Below are positions 19,385 to 31,783 of a stretch of DNA of 64,000 nt, piece by piece; the first letter of the stretch is position 1, and each line of letters begins with the position of its first letter. Origin of the DNA: Citrobacter farmeri (GTDB taxonomy: Bacteria; Pseudomonadota; Gammaproteobacteria; Enterobacterales; Enterobacteriaceae); NCBI RefSeq assembly GCF_019048065.1, contig NZ_CP077291.1, positions 2,976,001-3,040,000 of the forward strand, written 5' to 3'. The notes below the pieces were generated by a model. It saw only the letters and a program-made list of their open reading frames with translations. It was not told the origin of the DNA and ran no database searches. The position numbers and the translations under genes are program-made.

Positions 19385-19996
19385 CTACTTACGTTGGTCG
19401 TCTACCGTTACGCCTTGCGGTGGAGTAAAGGTGAACTTCGATGCGTCAACGGTGCCATTCTGCTGTGATTTCAGCTGATAGCTGCTGCGCTGGTCATCCT
19501 GTTCCACGGCGCTAAACTGATGAATGGTCCCGTCACGGCCCACGTTGATAGTGAACTGTTTCAGGTTGCCGTTGCTGGTTTTCGGCGTCAGGACGAAGTC
19601 GTCACCGTTCTGCTTGATGTTGTACTGCTGCCAGTCGCTGGACTGGTTACGGGCAATCAGCATAAACGGCGTATTACCGGTGGCGTCTTTCAGCCAGGTC
19701 GCGGTAGCTTGCTCAACAAACGGGTTAAAGAACCACAGCGTTTTACCATCAGAAACCAGAATGCTTTCGTCAGGCTGCGTCATGTGCCAGTTAAACAGGT
19801 TCGGACGCTTTACCCACAAATCACCCTGGCCTTCCTGAACGGCGGCCCCGCTGCCATCGGTCACTTTCTGCGTGAAGCTGGCGTGGAAGCTACTCACTTT
19901 ATCCAGACGACTTTTCAGATCGCTGGCGGCATCCGCCCAAACGCTGCTTACCACGAACCCTGAGAGTAATGCACAGGTGATTGCGATTTTTTTCAT
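19385..19996 (-). CDS. lolA: Outer-membrane lipoprotein carrier protein LolA
   Basis: Periplasmic chaperone that takes lipoproteins from the LolCDE transporter to LolB at the outer membrane. It is a 203-residue precursor with a signal peptide of about 21 residues ([21 protein letters not shown], cleaved before DAASD). The rest is the half-barrel domain, with the [16 protein letters not shown] segment typical of LolA. It lies 111 bases after ftsK on the same strand and just before rarA, as in E. coli. Confidence 0.97.
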   Translation of the reverse strand: MKKIAITCALLSGFVVSSVWADAASDLKSRLDKVSSFHASFTQKVTDGSGAAVQEGQGDLWVKRPNLFNWHMTQPDESILVSDGKTLWFFNPFVEQATATWLKDATGNTPFMLIARNQSSDWQQYNIKQNGDDFVLTPKTSNGNLKQFTINVGRDGTIHQFSAVEQDDQRSSYQLKSQQNGTVDASKFTFTPPQGVTVDDQRK

Positions 19997-20107
19997 TGTT
20001 ATTCCTCAAAATACGTCACTCCCGATGGGGAGATCCCTCTGCTATCCATTCCAGGCCAAAAATCAGCGTGAGGAAAGAAGACAATACTGAATTACGTAAC
20101 TTTGCAC

Positions 20108-23100
20108 TTAGTCAAACGGCGGAGGAGCCAGCACTTCGCGATTGCCGTTATGGCCCTGTTCGCTGACGATCCCTTGCGCTTCCATCTGTTCGATGATGCG
20201 CGCCGCTCGGTTGTAACCAATACGGAACTGGCGCTGTACGCCGGAGATGGACGCTTTGCGTTTCTCCGTCACAAAGTTGACCGCCTGATCGAATAACGGA
20301 TCCAGCTCTTCGCCACCATCAAAGCCACCGCCACCGCCTTCACTTTCGCTGTCGGAGGTGATGCCATCCACATACTGCGGACGCCCACGCGCCTTCCAGT
20401 CCTGAACCACCGCATGCACTTCCTGGTCGCGGACAAACGCGCCGTGAACACGCACCGGCATAGTGGAGTTCGGCCCGGAGTAGAGCATATCGCCCATCCC
20501 CAGCAGCGATTCTGCCCCCCCCTGATCGAGGATGGTACGCGAGTCAATCTTACTGGACACGGTGAACGCAATACGGGTTGGAATGTTGGCTTTGATCAGA
20601 CCGGTAATGACGTCAACCGACGGACGCTGCGTCGCCAGCACCAGGTGGATCCCTGCCGCACGGGCTTTTTGCGCCAGTCGGGCAATCAACTCTTCCACTT
20701 TCTTACCAACGGTCATCATCAGGTCGGCAAATTCGTCCACCAGTACAACGATATACGGCAGTTTTTCCAGTACCGGATGTTGTGCATCCATACTGTCACC
20801 CGGCTTCCAGTACGGATCCGGAATCGGACGCCCCATTCGCGCGGCTTCGGCAATCTTTTCGTTGTAGCCTGCCAGATTACGCACGCCCAGAGCAGACATC
20901 AGCTTGTAACGACGCTCCATCTCGTTAACGCTCCAGCGCAGCGCATTGGCGGCGTCTTTCATATCTGTCACGACTTCTGTCAGCAGATGCGGAATACCTT
21001 CGTAAACCGACAGCTCCAGCATTTTCGGGTCGATCATGATGAAGCGAACGTCTTCCGGTTGCGCCTTGTAAAGCATGCTGAGGATCATGGCATTCACCCC
21101 AACCGATTTACCTGAACCGGTCGTACCTGCAACCAGAAGGTGCGGCATTTTCGCCAGATCGGCCACGACCGGATCGCCAGCAATATCTTTACCCAGCACC
21201 ACGGTCAGTGGCGATGGGTTTTCACGGAACTTCGCGTTATCCAGCACTTCACGCAGATAAACGGTCTGCCGTTTTTTGTTCGGCAATTCCAGGCCCACGT
21301 AAGGTTTACCAGGAATCACTTCCACCACGCGCACCGCGACGGTGGAAAGCGAACGCGCCAGGTCACGGGAGAGGTTGGAAATACGGGCAGCCTTCACGCC
21401 CGGCGCCAGATTCAGCTCAAACCGCGTGATAACCGGACCCGGAGAGTAGTTCACCACATCAGCCTTGATGCGGAAGTCTGCCAGACGGGCTTCAACCAGG
21501 CGCGCCATTTGCTCCAGCGCAAAGGTATCAACCGGCTCAACTTCGCTCGGTGGCTGCGTCAGCAGATCCAACGAAGGCAACGGCGTCGTCGGTCTTTGCA
21601 GTGGACGACTGTCGCCATTGCGCATCAGCAGCGGGTGAATCAGGCTTTCCTGCGGCTGTGGAGCCACCGGCTGCTGCGGTTGCTGATACTGCGGCTGCGG
21701 AGCCACCGGTTGCTGCGGCTGCTGATACTGCGGCTGCGGAGCCACCGGTTGCTGCGGCTGCTGATACTGCGGCTGTGGGGCTACCGGCTGCTGCGGTTGT
21801 TGATACTGCGCCTGCGGAGCCATCGGTTGTTGCGGCTGCTGCGGTTGCTGATACTGCGGCGGCTGAACAGGCGCAGATTCCGGCATCACACCTGGCGTAA
21901 ACAACGGCTCATGCGGACCATCATCCACCAGCGTTTTCATCGGTGAAAACTCAAAATCATCCAGCGAGAACGGATTCCCCCCCGCAGGCTGCTCACCGGC
22001 GTAACGCTGCTGCTGTGAAGAGACAAACTGTCGCGCCAGTTCAGCTTCTGCAGCAGCATCCTCATCGTCGGCCTGCGTCGCATCGTGCTGATACTCATCG
22101 CCATAGCGACTTTGCTGCGACTGAGCAAACTGGCGAGCCAGTTCATCCTGTTGCATGGCGTCGATTTCATCATCGCTATATTGTGGCTCGTGCTGCCCGG
22201 CTTCACGCGCTCTCTCCTCAGCCATACGCTGAGACGGTAATTTAATACCATATGATGCCAGTTCACGGCGCGTCGGCACACGCACGCGATTTGGTCGAGG
22301 TAACTGCGGGCCAATCCCTTCTTTTACCTGCGGACGCGGCGATCCGCCGTTCGCAAGGCTGAAGATCGGCGCTGCCGCCGCAGTCGCGCCAGCGGATAAC
22401 GTCGCATCCTTCACGCCTGCGGCGATCGGCGCAATGCCCGCGACGGCGTCAACAGGCGGTATGGAAGGAGCCACAGATGGCGCGGGGGCCACCGGTTCCG
22501 GCGTGTTAACAGGCTCAGGAATCGGCTGATACCATGCCGCCAACTGCTCGCGTTCACGCGCGCGCTTCTCTTCCACTTCTTCAAAATAGTACAGAGGCGG
22601 ACGCGTCGGTTTTGCCTCTTCTACCGGTGGTTCAGCCTCTGCAGCTGACCCCTGCTGAACCACCGGTTCCTGCGGTTCCAGTGGCTCTGGCTGATAAGCC
22701 GGCTGATGATAATTCGGTTGCTGAGGCTCGGGTTGATAAGCCGGCTCAGGTTGCCAGGACTGTTCTGGCGCAGCCTGCGGTTGTTGCCACGGTTGCGGCG
22801 GTACGCCTGGCTGCGGATAGCCAGCTTCAGCGTTCACAGGCGCAGTGTACTGTGGTTCAGCGTGTTGCCAGGACTCATACTGTGCATGTTGCGGTTGCGC
22901 ATACTCAGTATGTGGTGAATAGCCTTCCGGCGCAGGCGCAATCACTGGCTCACCGGTTTGCGGACCCGGAACAGGCTGCCATTCAACGGCAGGTTGTACC
23001 GGAACCGTTTCCGGCATCGGCGGCATTTGCATAATGGGATCGACCGGAGCGGCCCAGGCCTGAGTCGCAGCCGTTGCTGCCGCCGCCGCTGCGATCGGTT

Positions 23101-24052
23101 CAGTCACCGAATGACCGTTTAACAGCGGATCGTATTCATCATACTCTGGCTGTGTCGCACGATGTCCGGAGAACAACACATCGCCAGGATCGGCTTCGAC
23201 GCCGCGCGCGCTGTATGCAATCTCATCATCGTCATCCATGCGCCTGCCGGAGAACAGCGCCGCATCGGTCTGGCGACCATGCGGGTTGATAAATTTTTCA
23301 GCCAGACGTTTACGGCGCGCCAGCGCACCGCGAAGAATACGCGCCCGACGAGATTCACGTCTCCCGCCCTCCGCATCATCTTCATACTCGTCATCATCTT
23401 CGTATTCGTCGTCTTCAACCCAGGTATCATCGCGACGAGTACGGTTGCTGGCAAAGGTCAGAATATTGAGCAGCCAGCCTCCGATTTTTTCGGCAATGCT
23501 GACCCACGACCAGCCGGTAAAGAGCGTCAGCCCCGCCGCCCACACGCATAAAAGCGTAATGGTGCCGCCACTGCTGTGCAGTAGTGGTTGCAGCGTGGTG
23601 CTCAACAGACTGCCAATCACCCCACCGGACGCGAAGTACCAGATGTCATCGGCATTGATTGCGGCCAGGCCACAGGACGTGAGGATAAGCGCCAGCACGC
23701 CAATGATGCGCAGTGAGACGGCGAAATAATCGATATAGTCATCGGTCGCCTGATGACGCCAGGCAAACCAGCAGCCACCCACAATGATGACTGGAATGGT
23801 GTACGCCATCACCCCAAAGATAAAGAACAGGGTATCTGCCAACCAGGCCCCCGGCGCACCACCCAAATTATGGATAGGTTCATGCCAGGCTGTTTGTGAC
23901 CAACTGGGATCAGAAGGATTAAAGCTCAGTAAGGCTGCCATCAGCCAGACGGCAAAAAGGGCAATAAGAATCAGCAACGCCTCCAGAAGTCGGCGCCCGC
24001 TGCTTAACTTTGTTAATGTGACTTCTTTGTCTTCAGTGTATTCCTGGCTCAA
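20108..24052 (-). CDS. ftsK: DNA translocase FtsK
   Basis: Septal DNA pump that moves the chromosome termini apart and activates XerCD at dif. The product is 1314 residues. The N-terminus has four membrane segments for divisome assembly. A long Pro/Gln-rich linker (about residues 200-820) follows, with a 13-residue tandem repeat. The C-terminal motor has Walker A GTTGSGKS near residue 977 and Walker [15 protein letters not shown], and ends in the KOPS-reading gamma domain ([21 protein letters not shown]). The start is TTG at 24052: it gives [11 protein letters not shown] matching the E. coli N-terminus and sits after GGAGAG. The ATG at 24109 would add 19 unconserved residues. Confidence 0.96.
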   Translation of the reverse strand: MSQEYTEDKEVTLTKLSSGRRLLEALLILIALFAVWLMAALLSFNPSDPSWSQTAWHEPIHNLGGAPGAWLADTLFFIFGVMAYTIPVIIVGGCWFAWRHQATDDYIDYFAVSLRIIGVLALILTSCGLAAINADDIWYFASGGVIGSLLSTTLQPLLHSSGGTITLLCVWAAGLTLFTGWSWVSIAEKIGGWLLNILTFASNRTRRDDTWVEDDEYEDDDEYEDDAEGGRRESRRARILRGALARRKRLAEKFINPHGRQTDAALFSGRRMDDDDEIAYSARGVEADPGDVLFSGHRATQPEYDEYDPLLNGHSVTEPIAAAAAATAATQAWAAPVDPIMQMPPMPETVPVQPAVEWQPVPGPQTGEPVIAPAPEGYSPHTEYAQPQHAQYESWQHAEPQYTAPVNAEAGYPQPGVPPQPWQQPQAAPEQSWQPEPAYQPEPQQPNYHQPAYQPEPLEPQEPVVQQGSAAEAEPPVEEAKPTRPPLYYFEEVEEKRAREREQLAAWYQPIPEPVNTPEPVAPAPSVAPSIPPVDAVAGIAPIAAGVKDATLSAGATAAAAPIFSLANGGSPRPQVKEGIGPQLPRPNRVRVPTRRELASYGIKLPSQRMAEERAREAGQHEPQYSDDEIDAMQQDELARQFAQSQQSRYGDEYQHDATQADDEDAAAEAELARQFVSSQQQRYAGEQPAGGNPFSLDDFEFSPMKTLVDDGPHEPLFTPGVMPESAPVQPPQYQQPQQPQQPMAPQAQYQQPQQPVAPQPQYQQPQQPVAPQPQYQQPQQPVAPQPQYQQPQQPVAPQPQESLIHPLLMRNGDSRPLQRPTTPLPSLDLLTQPPSEVEPVDTFALEQMARLVEARLADFRIKADVVNYSPGPVITRFELNLAPGVKAARISNLSRDLARSLSTVAVRVVEVIPGKPYVGLELPNKKRQTVYLREVLDNAKFRENPSPLTVVLGKDIAGDPVVADLAKMPHLLVAGTTGSGKSVGVNAMILSMLYKAQPEDVRFIMIDPKMLELSVYEGIPHLLTEVVTDMKDAANALRWSVNEMERRYKLMSALGVRNLAGYNEKIAEAARMGRPIPDPYWKPGDSMDAQHPVLEKLPYIVVLVDEFADLMMTVGKKVEELIARLAQKARAAGIHLVLATQRPSVDVITGLIKANIPTRIAFTVSSKIDSRTILDQGGAESLLGMGDMLYSGPNSTMPVRVHGAFVRDQEVHAVVQDWKARGRPQYVDGITSDSESEGGGGGFDGGEELDPLFDQAVNFVTEKRKASISGVQRQFRIGYNRAARIIEQMEAQGIVSEQGHNGNREVLAPPPFD
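21660..21815 (-). repeat. Tandem 39-base repeats in the ftsK linker
   Basis: Four consecutive 39-base units, starting at 21660, 21699, 21738 and 21777, encode [17 protein letters not shown] 13-residue repeats; a diverged fifth begins at 21816. Units differ by only a few bases. These are coding repeats, and slippage could change their number. Confidence 0.9.
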
Positions 24053-24130
24053 AAAAGGCTCTCCAGGTTTCAGGCTTTTCCTGCCCGATGCTAAAACGGA
24101 CAACAGCACCGGGTCACCCCGGCACTGTTG

Positions 24131-24146
24131 CTGTATGGATTAACAG
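24131..24146. promoter_or_regulatory. LexA (SOS) box upstream of ftsK
   Basis: CTGT-ATGGATTA-ACAG is a perfect CTGT-N8-ACAG core, 79 bases before the ftsK start. E. coli ftsK has an SOS-inducible promoter (dinH) at this place, so LexA control is very likely here too. Confidence 0.8.
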
Positions 24147-24186
24147 GAGTGTAATCAAAATACGCCGATTTTGCACCTGTTCCGTA

Positions 24187-24681
24187 TTAGCGCGTCTTAA
24201 TAACCAGACGATTACTCTGTTTGACTTCTTCCATTACCACATAGGTACGTGTGTCATTCACGCCAGGCAGACGCAGCAGGGTTTCCCCTAGCAGCTTACG
24301 GTACGCTGACATGTCCGGTACACGTGTTTTCAACAGGTAGTCAAAATCACCGGACACCAAATGACACTCTTGAATTTCTTCAAGTTTTTGTACAGCGGCG
24401 TTGAATTGTTCAAACACATCCGGAGCGCCACGATTCAGAGTAATCTCAACAAATACCAGAAGTGATGCATCCAGATAATGTGGGTTTAACAGAGCTGTAT
24501 AGCCCTGAATGAAACCCTGTCTTTCCAGTCGACGCACACGCTCAAGGCAGGGCGTCGGGGAAAGTCCCACTCGTTTAGAAAGCTCGACGTTAGAAATACG
24601 CCCATCCTTTTGCAACTCATTAAGAATGTTACGATCGATACGGTCGAGATCTTTGCCAGGGCGCTTCTTGCTATCTACCAT
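24187..24681 (-). CDS. lrp: Leucine-responsive regulatory protein Lrp
   Basis: Global DNA-binding regulator of amino-acid metabolism and pili. The 164-residue product appears identical or nearly so to E. coli Lrp. An N-terminal helix-turn-helix (about residues 30-52, ISNVELSKRVGLSPTPCLERV) is followed by the RAM ligand-binding and oligomerisation domain. The start at 24681 gives MVDSKKRPGKDLDRID; a 16-residue upstream extension is unconserved. It lies between trxB (divergent) and ftsK, as in E. coli. Confidence 0.98.
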   Translation of the reverse strand: MVDSKKRPGKDLDRIDRNILNELQKDGRISNVELSKRVGLSPTPCLERVRRLERQGFIQGYTALLNPHYLDASLLVFVEITLNRGAPDVFEQFNAAVQKLEEIQECHLVSGDFDYLLKTRVPDMSAYRKLLGETLLRLPGVNDTRTYVVMEEVKQSNRLVIKTR

Positions 24682-26196
<1,515 letters not shown>

Positions 26197-26224
26197 TTTT
26201 TACAAATCAGTAACAAAAGTAAAT

Positions 26225-26252
26225 AAGGCGACTATAAGTCGCCTTTATTTTT
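26225..26252 (+). terminator. Terminator after trxB
   Basis: Arms AAGGCGACT and AGTCGCCTT around ATA, then TATTTTT. It lies 29 bases after the trxB stop and 60 before cydD. Confidence 0.85.
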
Positions 26253-26311
26253 GCTCCGTTGTAACATTGCCCTGCCAAAAAAACTCTGATAACTCACCTG
26301 CAAAGCGCGCA

Positions 26312-28078
26312 ATGAATAAAACTCGTCAACAAGAGCTAACCCGCTGGTTAAAACAACAAAGTATCATTTCCCCACGCTGGCTCATGATTTCCCGCCTGCT
26401 GGGGTTCGTGAGTGGTGTACTGATTGTCGCTCAGGCCTGGATCATGGCTCGCATTTTACAGCATATGATCATGGAGAATATCCCGCGCGAGGCATTGCTG
26501 TTGCCCTTTGTCGTGCTGGTGCTGATCTTTATCCTGCGTGCATGGGTGGTGTGGTTACGCGAACGCGTGGGATTCCATGCGGGACAACATATCCGGTTTG
26601 AGATCCGCCGCCAGGTCCTCAATCGCCTGCAACAGGCCGGTCCGGCGTGGATTCAGGGGCGGCCGGCAGGAAGTTGGGCCACGCTGGTGCTGGAACAAAT
26701 TGACGATATGCACGATTACTACGCACGTTATCTGCCGCAGATGGCGCTGGCAGTGTGTGTGCCCATCCTGATCGTAGCGGCAATTTTTCCGTCAAACTGG
26801 GCTGCGGCATTGATCCTGCTCGGCACCGCCCCGCTGATCCCCCTGTTTATGGCGATGGTTGGTATGGGCGCTGCCGATGCTAACCGTCGGAATTTCCTGG
26901 CGCTGGCCCGTCTGAGCGGGCATTTTCTCGATCGCTTACGCGGAATGGATACCCTGCGCATTTTTGGTCGCGGTGAAGCGGAAACGGAAAGCATCCGCGC
27001 CGCGTCGCAAGATTTCCGCCAGCGCACGATGGAAGTGCTGCGCCTCGCCTTTTTATCATCGGGCGTACTGGAGTTTTTCACCTCGCTTTCCATCGCGCTG
27101 GTCGCCGTTTACTTTGGCTTTTCCTACCTCGGCGAACTTAATTTCGGCCACTACGGTACGGGCGTTACGCTGGCGGCGGGCTTCCTGGCACTTATTCTGG
27201 CCCCTGAGTTTTTCCAGCCGCTGCGCGATTTAGGCACGTTTTATCACGCCAAAGCGCAGGCGGTAGGTGCGGCTGACAGTCTGAAAACGTTCATGGAAAC
27301 GCCGCTTGCCCACCCGGAACGCGGCGACGTTGAATTATCTACGCAAGAACCTGTATCCATTGACGCTGAAGATCTCATTATCACCTCCCCGGACGGTAAA
27401 ACGCTGGCAGGACCGCTGAACTTCTCGCTTCCTGCCGGGCAGCGCACCGTGCTGGTCGGTCGTAGCGGTTCAGGCAAGAGTTCATTGCTGAATGCGCTTT
27501 CCGGTTTCCTTTCTTATCAGGGCTCGCTGCGCATAAACGGTGTGGAACTGCGCGATTTGTCCCCTGAGTCCTGGCGTAAGCATCTCTCCTGGGTGGGGCA
27601 AAACCCACAGTTGCCCGCAGCAACGATACGGGAGAACGTTCTGCTGGCGCGCCCGAATGCCAGTGAGCAAGAACTACGCGCAGCGCTCGACAGCAGTTGG
27701 GTCAGCGAATTCCTGCCGCTGTTGCCGCAGGGAGTGGATACCCCCGTTGGCGATCAGGCCGGACGCCTGTCCGTCGGCCAGGCTCAGCGCGTGGCGGTAG
27801 CTCGTGCGCTCCTTAATCCCTGCAAGTTACTGCTGCTGGATGAACCGGCAGCCAGCCTGGATGCCCATAGTGAACAGCGAGTCATGCAGGCGCTGAAAGC
27901 AGCCTCAAAGCGCCAGACAACGCTGATGGTCACACATCAGCTTGAAGACCTTGCCGACTGGGACACGATTTGGGTGATGCAGGACGGACAGATTATCGAA
28001 CAAGGCTCCTGGGCCGAGTTGAGTAGCGCTGACGGCGCGTTTGCGATGCTGTTGGCCCATCGTCAGGAGGAGATCTAA
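26312..28078 (+). CDS. cydD: ABC transporter CydD (glutathione/cysteine export)
   Basis: One half of the CydDC heterodimer, which exports glutathione and cysteine to the periplasm and is needed for cytochrome bd assembly. The product is 588 residues, the E. coli length. An N-terminal six-helix exporter domain is followed by an ATPase with Walker A GRSGSGKSS, signature LSVGQAQR and Walker B LLLLDEPAASLD. The signature departs from LSGGQ, as in E. coli CydD. The start MNKTRQQELTRWLKQQ at 26312 is conserved; 15 upstream residues are not. cydC starts at the next base after its stop. Confidence 0.97.
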   Translation: MNKTRQQELTRWLKQQSIISPRWLMISRLLGFVSGVLIVAQAWIMARILQHMIMENIPREALLLPFVVLVLIFILRAWVVWLRERVGFHAGQHIRFEIRRQVLNRLQQAGPAWIQGRPAGSWATLVLEQIDDMHDYYARYLPQMALAVCVPILIVAAIFPSNWAAALILLGTAPLIPLFMAMVGMGAADANRRNFLALARLSGHFLDRLRGMDTLRIFGRGEAETESIRAASQDFRQRTMEVLRLAFLSSGVLEFFTSLSIALVAVYFGFSYLGELNFGHYGTGVTLAAGFLALILAPEFFQPLRDLGTFYHAKAQAVGAADSLKTFMETPLAHPERGDVELSTQEPVSIDAEDLIITSPDGKTLAGPLNFSLPAGQRTVLVGRSGSGKSSLLNALSGFLSYQGSLRINGVELRDLSPESWRKHLSWVGQNPQLPAATIRENVLLARPNASEQELRAALDSSWVSEFLPLLPQGVDTPVGDQAGRLSVGQAQRVAVARALLNPCKLLLLDEPAASLDAHSEQRVMQALKAASKRQTTLMVTHQLEDLADWDTIWVMQDGQIIEQGSWAELSSADGAFAMLLAHRQEEI

Positions 28079-29800
28079 ATGCGTGCGCTTCTGCCTTATC
28101 TGACGCTCTATAAACGTCACAAATGGATGTTAACGCTGGGTATTGTGCTGGCAATCGTCACCCTGCTTGCCAGTATTGGCCTGCTGACGCTGTCCGGCTG
28201 GTTCCTCTCAGCGTCTGCCGTGGCGGGCTTTGCCGGTATTTACAGTTTTAACTATATGCTCCCTGCGGCGGGTGTGCGCGGCGCGGCTATCACCCGGACT
28301 GCCGGACGTTATTTCGAGCGGCTGGTCAGCCACGATGCGACCTTCCGCGTGCTGCAGCATTTGCGCATCCACACCTTCAGCAAGCTGTTGCCGCTCTCCC
28401 CTGCCGGACTGGCCCGTTATCGTCAGGGCGAACTGTTGAACCGCATTGTGGCGGACGTGGATACGCTGGATCACCTCTACCTGCGCGTCATATCGCCGCT
28501 GGTGGGTGCCTTTGTGGTGATTATGGTTGTGACAATCGGTCTGAGCGTGCTTGACGTCACCCTTGCCTGCACTCTCGGAGGTGTGATGCTGCTGACGCTG
28601 TTTATTATGCCGCCGGTATTTTATCGCGCCGGGAAAACCACCGGGCAAAACCTGACCCACCTGCGCGGACAGTATCGTCAGCAGCTAACCGCGTGGCTAC
28701 AGGGCCAGGCTGAACTGACTATTTTTGGCGCCAGCGACCGCTATCGCGCGCAAATGGAAACCACAGAATTACAGTGGCACGAAGCACAGCGCCGCCAGTC
28801 TGAACTGACGGCACTGTCGCAGGCGCTAATGTTGCTGATCGGCGCCGTTGCCATCTTGCTGATGCTGTGGATGGCGGCAGGCGGCGTGGGTGGGAACGCC
28901 CAGCCAGGCGCGCTGATTGCCCTGTTTGTCTTTTGCGCGCTGGCGGCGTTTGAAGCACTGGCTCCGGTTACCGGTGCATTTCAGCACCTGGGCCAGGTCA
29001 TCGCCTCCGCCGTGCGGATCACGGAACTGACCGAACAGAAGCCGGAAGTCACTTTCCCGACTGACGTGTCAGACGTCCCGGAACAAGTCACCCTGACGCT
29101 ACATGATGTTTCATTCAGCTATCCAGAGCAGGCGCAAAAGGCGCTGGATTCGCTCTCTCTACAGGTAAATCCCGGCGAACACATCGCCATTCTTGGACGC
29201 ACCGGGTGTGGGAAGTCGACATTACTGCAACTGCTCACGCGCGCGTGGGATCCGCAGCAGGGTGAGATCCTGCTTAACGACCGTCCGATAGCGGCATTGA
29301 ATGAAGCGACGTTGCGCAAGACCATCAGTGTCGTGCCTCAGCGCGTGCACTTGTTCAGCGCCACCCTTCGCGACAATTTGCTGCTTGCCGCGCCTGATGC
29401 CAGTGACGAGCAGCTGGCGGACACGCTGCGCCGTGTCGGACTGGAGAAACTCCTTGACGATACCGGCCTCAACAGTTGGCTGGGAGAAGGGGGTCGTCAG
29501 TTATCCGGTGGTGAACTACGTCGTCTGGCGATCGCCCGTGCACTGCTGCACGATGCGCCGCTGATGCTGCTTGATGAACCGACGGAAGGACTGGATGCGA
29601 CCACCGAAATCCAAATGCTTGAATTGCTGGCAGATGTGATGCGCGAAAAAACGTTACTGATGGTGACGCATCGCCTGCGCGGACTTGCTCGTTTTGATCA
29701 AATAATAGTGATGGACAACGGCCAAATTATTGAGCAAGGTAATCACGCAGATCTGTTAGCGCAGCAGGGTCGTTATTACCAGTTTAAGCAAGGTCTGTAA
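28079..29800 (+). CDS. cydC: ABC transporter CydC
   Basis: Partner of CydD; 573 residues as in E. coli. An N-terminal membrane domain is followed by an ATPase with Walker A GRTGCGKST, signature LSGGELRR and Walker B LMLLDEPTEGLD. The ATG directly abuts the cydD stop and uses AGGAGGAG inside the cydD end, so translation is coupled. Together the pair keeps periplasmic redox balance needed for c- and bd-type cytochromes. aat follows after 44 bases. Confidence 0.97.
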   Translation: MRALLPYLTLYKRHKWMLTLGIVLAIVTLLASIGLLTLSGWFLSASAVAGFAGIYSFNYMLPAAGVRGAAITRTAGRYFERLVSHDATFRVLQHLRIHTFSKLLPLSPAGLARYRQGELLNRIVADVDTLDHLYLRVISPLVGAFVVIMVVTIGLSVLDVTLACTLGGVMLLTLFIMPPVFYRAGKTTGQNLTHLRGQYRQQLTAWLQGQAELTIFGASDRYRAQMETTELQWHEAQRRQSELTALSQALMLLIGAVAILLMLWMAAGGVGGNAQPGALIALFVFCALAAFEALAPVTGAFQHLGQVIASAVRITELTEQKPEVTFPTDVSDVPEQVTLTLHDVSFSYPEQAQKALDSLSLQVNPGEHIAILGRTGCGKSTLLQLLTRAWDPQQGEILLNDRPIAALNEATLRKTISVVPQRVHLFSATLRDNLLLAAPDASDEQLADTLRRVGLEKLLDDTGLNSWLGEGGRQLSGGELRRLAIARALLHDAPLMLLDEPTEGLDATTEIQMLELLADVMREKTLLMVTHRLRGLARFDQIIVMDNGQIIEQGNHADLLAQQGRYYQFKQGL

Positions 29801-29844
29801 GCTATTATTGAACGATCCGACTCGCGTACTGGAGTTCTGCTGTC

Positions 29845-30549
29845 ATGCGCCTGGTTCAGCTTTCCCGACACTCTATCGCCTTCCCTTCGCCGGAGGGTGC
29901 TTTACGAGAGCCAAACGGCCTGCTGGCGCTTGGGGGCGATCTGAGCCCTGCGCGTCTGTTGATGGCCTATCAGCGGGGTATTTTCCCGTGGTTTTCGCCT
30001 GGCGATCCTATTCTCTGGTGGTCGCCAGACCCTCGGGCCATTCTGTGGCCTGACACTTTTCATATTAGCCGCAGCATGAAGCGCTTTCATAAGCGTTCCC
30101 CGTATCGTGTCACTCTGAACTATGCGTTTGGTCAGGTCATCGAAGGGTGCGCCAACGATCGCGATGAGGGGACATGGATCACTCAGGGTGTGGTGGAAGC
30201 CTATCACCGACTGCACGAACTGGGACACGCGCATTCCATTGAGGTCTGGCGCGAAAACGAGCTGGTTGGTGGGATGTATGGCGTTTCCCAGGGTGCCCTG
30301 TTTTGCGGAGAATCGATGTTCAGTCGGCAAGAGAACGCGTCAAAAACCGCGCTGCTGGTTTTTTGCGCAGAATTTGTCCGCCACGGCGGTAAATTAATGG
30401 ATTGCCAGGTGCTCAATAGTCATACCGAATCATTAGGAGCGATCGAAATTCCGCGCCGGGTGTATCTGGAACACCTCGATGCGTTGCGCCAGCAACGTTT
30501 ACCCCGTGATTTTTGGGTCCCTCGTACGTTATTTTTGCCCCAGAGGTGA
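29845..30549 (+). CDS. aat: Leucyl/phenylalanyl-tRNA--protein transferase
   Basis: N-end-rule enzyme that adds Leu or Phe to proteins with N-terminal Arg or Lys. This makes them substrates for ClpS-ClpAP, whose genes are in the same window at 33683-36310. The product is 234 residues as in E. coli; the conserved [19 protein letters not shown] stretch is near residue 48. GGAG precedes the ATG. It is probably co-transcribed with cydDC. Confidence 0.97.
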   Translation: MRLVQLSRHSIAFPSPEGALREPNGLLALGGDLSPARLLMAYQRGIFPWFSPGDPILWWSPDPRAILWPDTFHISRSMKRFHKRSPYRVTLNYAFGQVIEGCANDRDEGTWITQGVVEAYHRLHELGHAHSIEVWRENELVGGMYGVSQGALFCGESMFSRQENASKTALLVFCAEFVRHGGKLMDCQVLNSHTESLGAIEIPRRVYLEHLDALRQQRLPRDFWVPRTLFLPQR

Positions 30550-31063
<514 letters not shown>

Positions 31064-31095
31064 TTGTTTTCACGCCCGAATGGCGTACAGATAAT

Positions 31096-31122
31096 AAAAG
31101 GTCGGTCTGTCCGGCCTTTTTT
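31096..31122 (+). terminator. Terminator after infA
   Basis: Arms AAAAGGTCGG and CCGGCCTTTT (one G-T pair) around TCTGT, then more T. It lies 33 bases after the infA stop. Confidence 0.88.
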
Positions 31123-31140
31123 GTTGCGTGAAAACCGCCG

Positions 31141-31325
31141 CTATTCTTCCGTCATCCGCGCGTATTCGTCCATCAGGAAATCTACCAGCGCTCTGACCGA
31201 CGGCAGCAATCCCCTGCGTGAAGGAAAACCGCAGGAATCACCTCGCTTCGGAGTTCCCATCCTTCCAGTAGTGCGACCAGTTCACCCGCAGCGAGCGGTT
31301 CTTTGACCATTAAGATGGGAAGTTG
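31141..31325 (-). pseudogene. Remnant of a LysR-family regulator, C-terminal end, frameshifted
   Basis: Read on the minus strand, one frame gives VVQLPILMVKEPLAAGELVA and on to EVIPAVF. After one missing base near 31222-31228, another frame gives PSRRGLLPSVRALVDFLMDE and ends with a stop at 31141. Joined, these look like the last 60 residues of a LysR-type substrate-binding domain. No start, helix-turn-helix or continuous upstream frame is found before serW, so the gene is truncated as well as frameshifted. The 110 bases on its upstream side (to about 31440) may be more decayed sequence. Identity is by eye only. Confidence 0.6.
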
Positions 31326-31587
31326 TACGACACTCGCGTAGTGCCAGCATATCGGTCTGCGATAAATCGCGGGTCGCTTTGGTCAAATCTGAGCGAGAGG
31401 AGGTCGTGAAGCACCGCGAAATACCGGATTCACAACGCTAAATCGCTTCCCCAATGGCTGACGTAGGGGAAGGTGTACAATGCGTAACCAAACGAGAAGC
31501 AAAGCGTAAATACTGCTTGACCGTTTTAGCGCAACTCCCTATAGTAGCGCCCCGTTGCCCCCTGGTGGTAAGGCAGCAATACAATAT

Positions 31588-31675
31588 GGTGAGGTGTCCG
31601 AGTGGCTGAAGGAGCACGCCTGGAAAGTGTGTATACGGCAACGTATCGGGGGTTCGAATCCCCCCCTCACCGCCA
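31588..31675 (+). tRNA. serW: tRNA-Ser (anticodon GGA), serW
   Basis: 88-base class II tRNA including an encoded CCA end. It starts GGTGAGG and pairs with CCTCACC before GCCA. The seven-base anticodon loop CTGGAAA carries GGA at 31622-31624, decoding UCC and UCU. A long variable arm follows and the T loop is GGTTCGAATCC. Position between infA and clpA matches E. coli serW, a known integration site for genomic islands. Confidence 0.98.
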
Positions 31676-31679
31676 TATT
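31660..31679 (+). repeat. Direct repeat copy 1 (3' end of tRNA-Ser): att-like
   Basis: Seven C followed by TCACCGCCATATT. The same 20 bases recur at 31784-31803. It covers the 3' arm of serW and four bases beyond, the usual crossover region for tRNA-targeting integrases. Confidence 0.75.
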
Positions 31680-31687
31680 TGAAGAAG

Positions 31688-31716
31688 AGCTCGTACGCAA
31701 GTACGGGCTTTTTTTT
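31688..31716 (+). terminator. Terminator after serW
   Basis: Arms AGCTCGTAC and GTACGGGCT (one T-G pair) around GCAA, then eight T. It starts 13 bases after the tRNA. Confidence 0.88.
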
Positions 31717-31783
31717 CGCATATTGCACACCCCAGGGGGGATGAGAACACCCGACAGGGGTTCGACAACGGGCGAGCGAAGTT

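Noticed and set aside
21660..21855. Regular repeats considered as a CRISPR array
   Set aside because: Units are contiguous with no unique spacers, are in frame and encode the ftsK linker.
21140..21946. Antisense frame of 268 codons, Arg/Leu-rich, in ftsK
   Set aside because: It is the mirror of the Pro/Gln-rich ftsK linker repeats, not a real protein.
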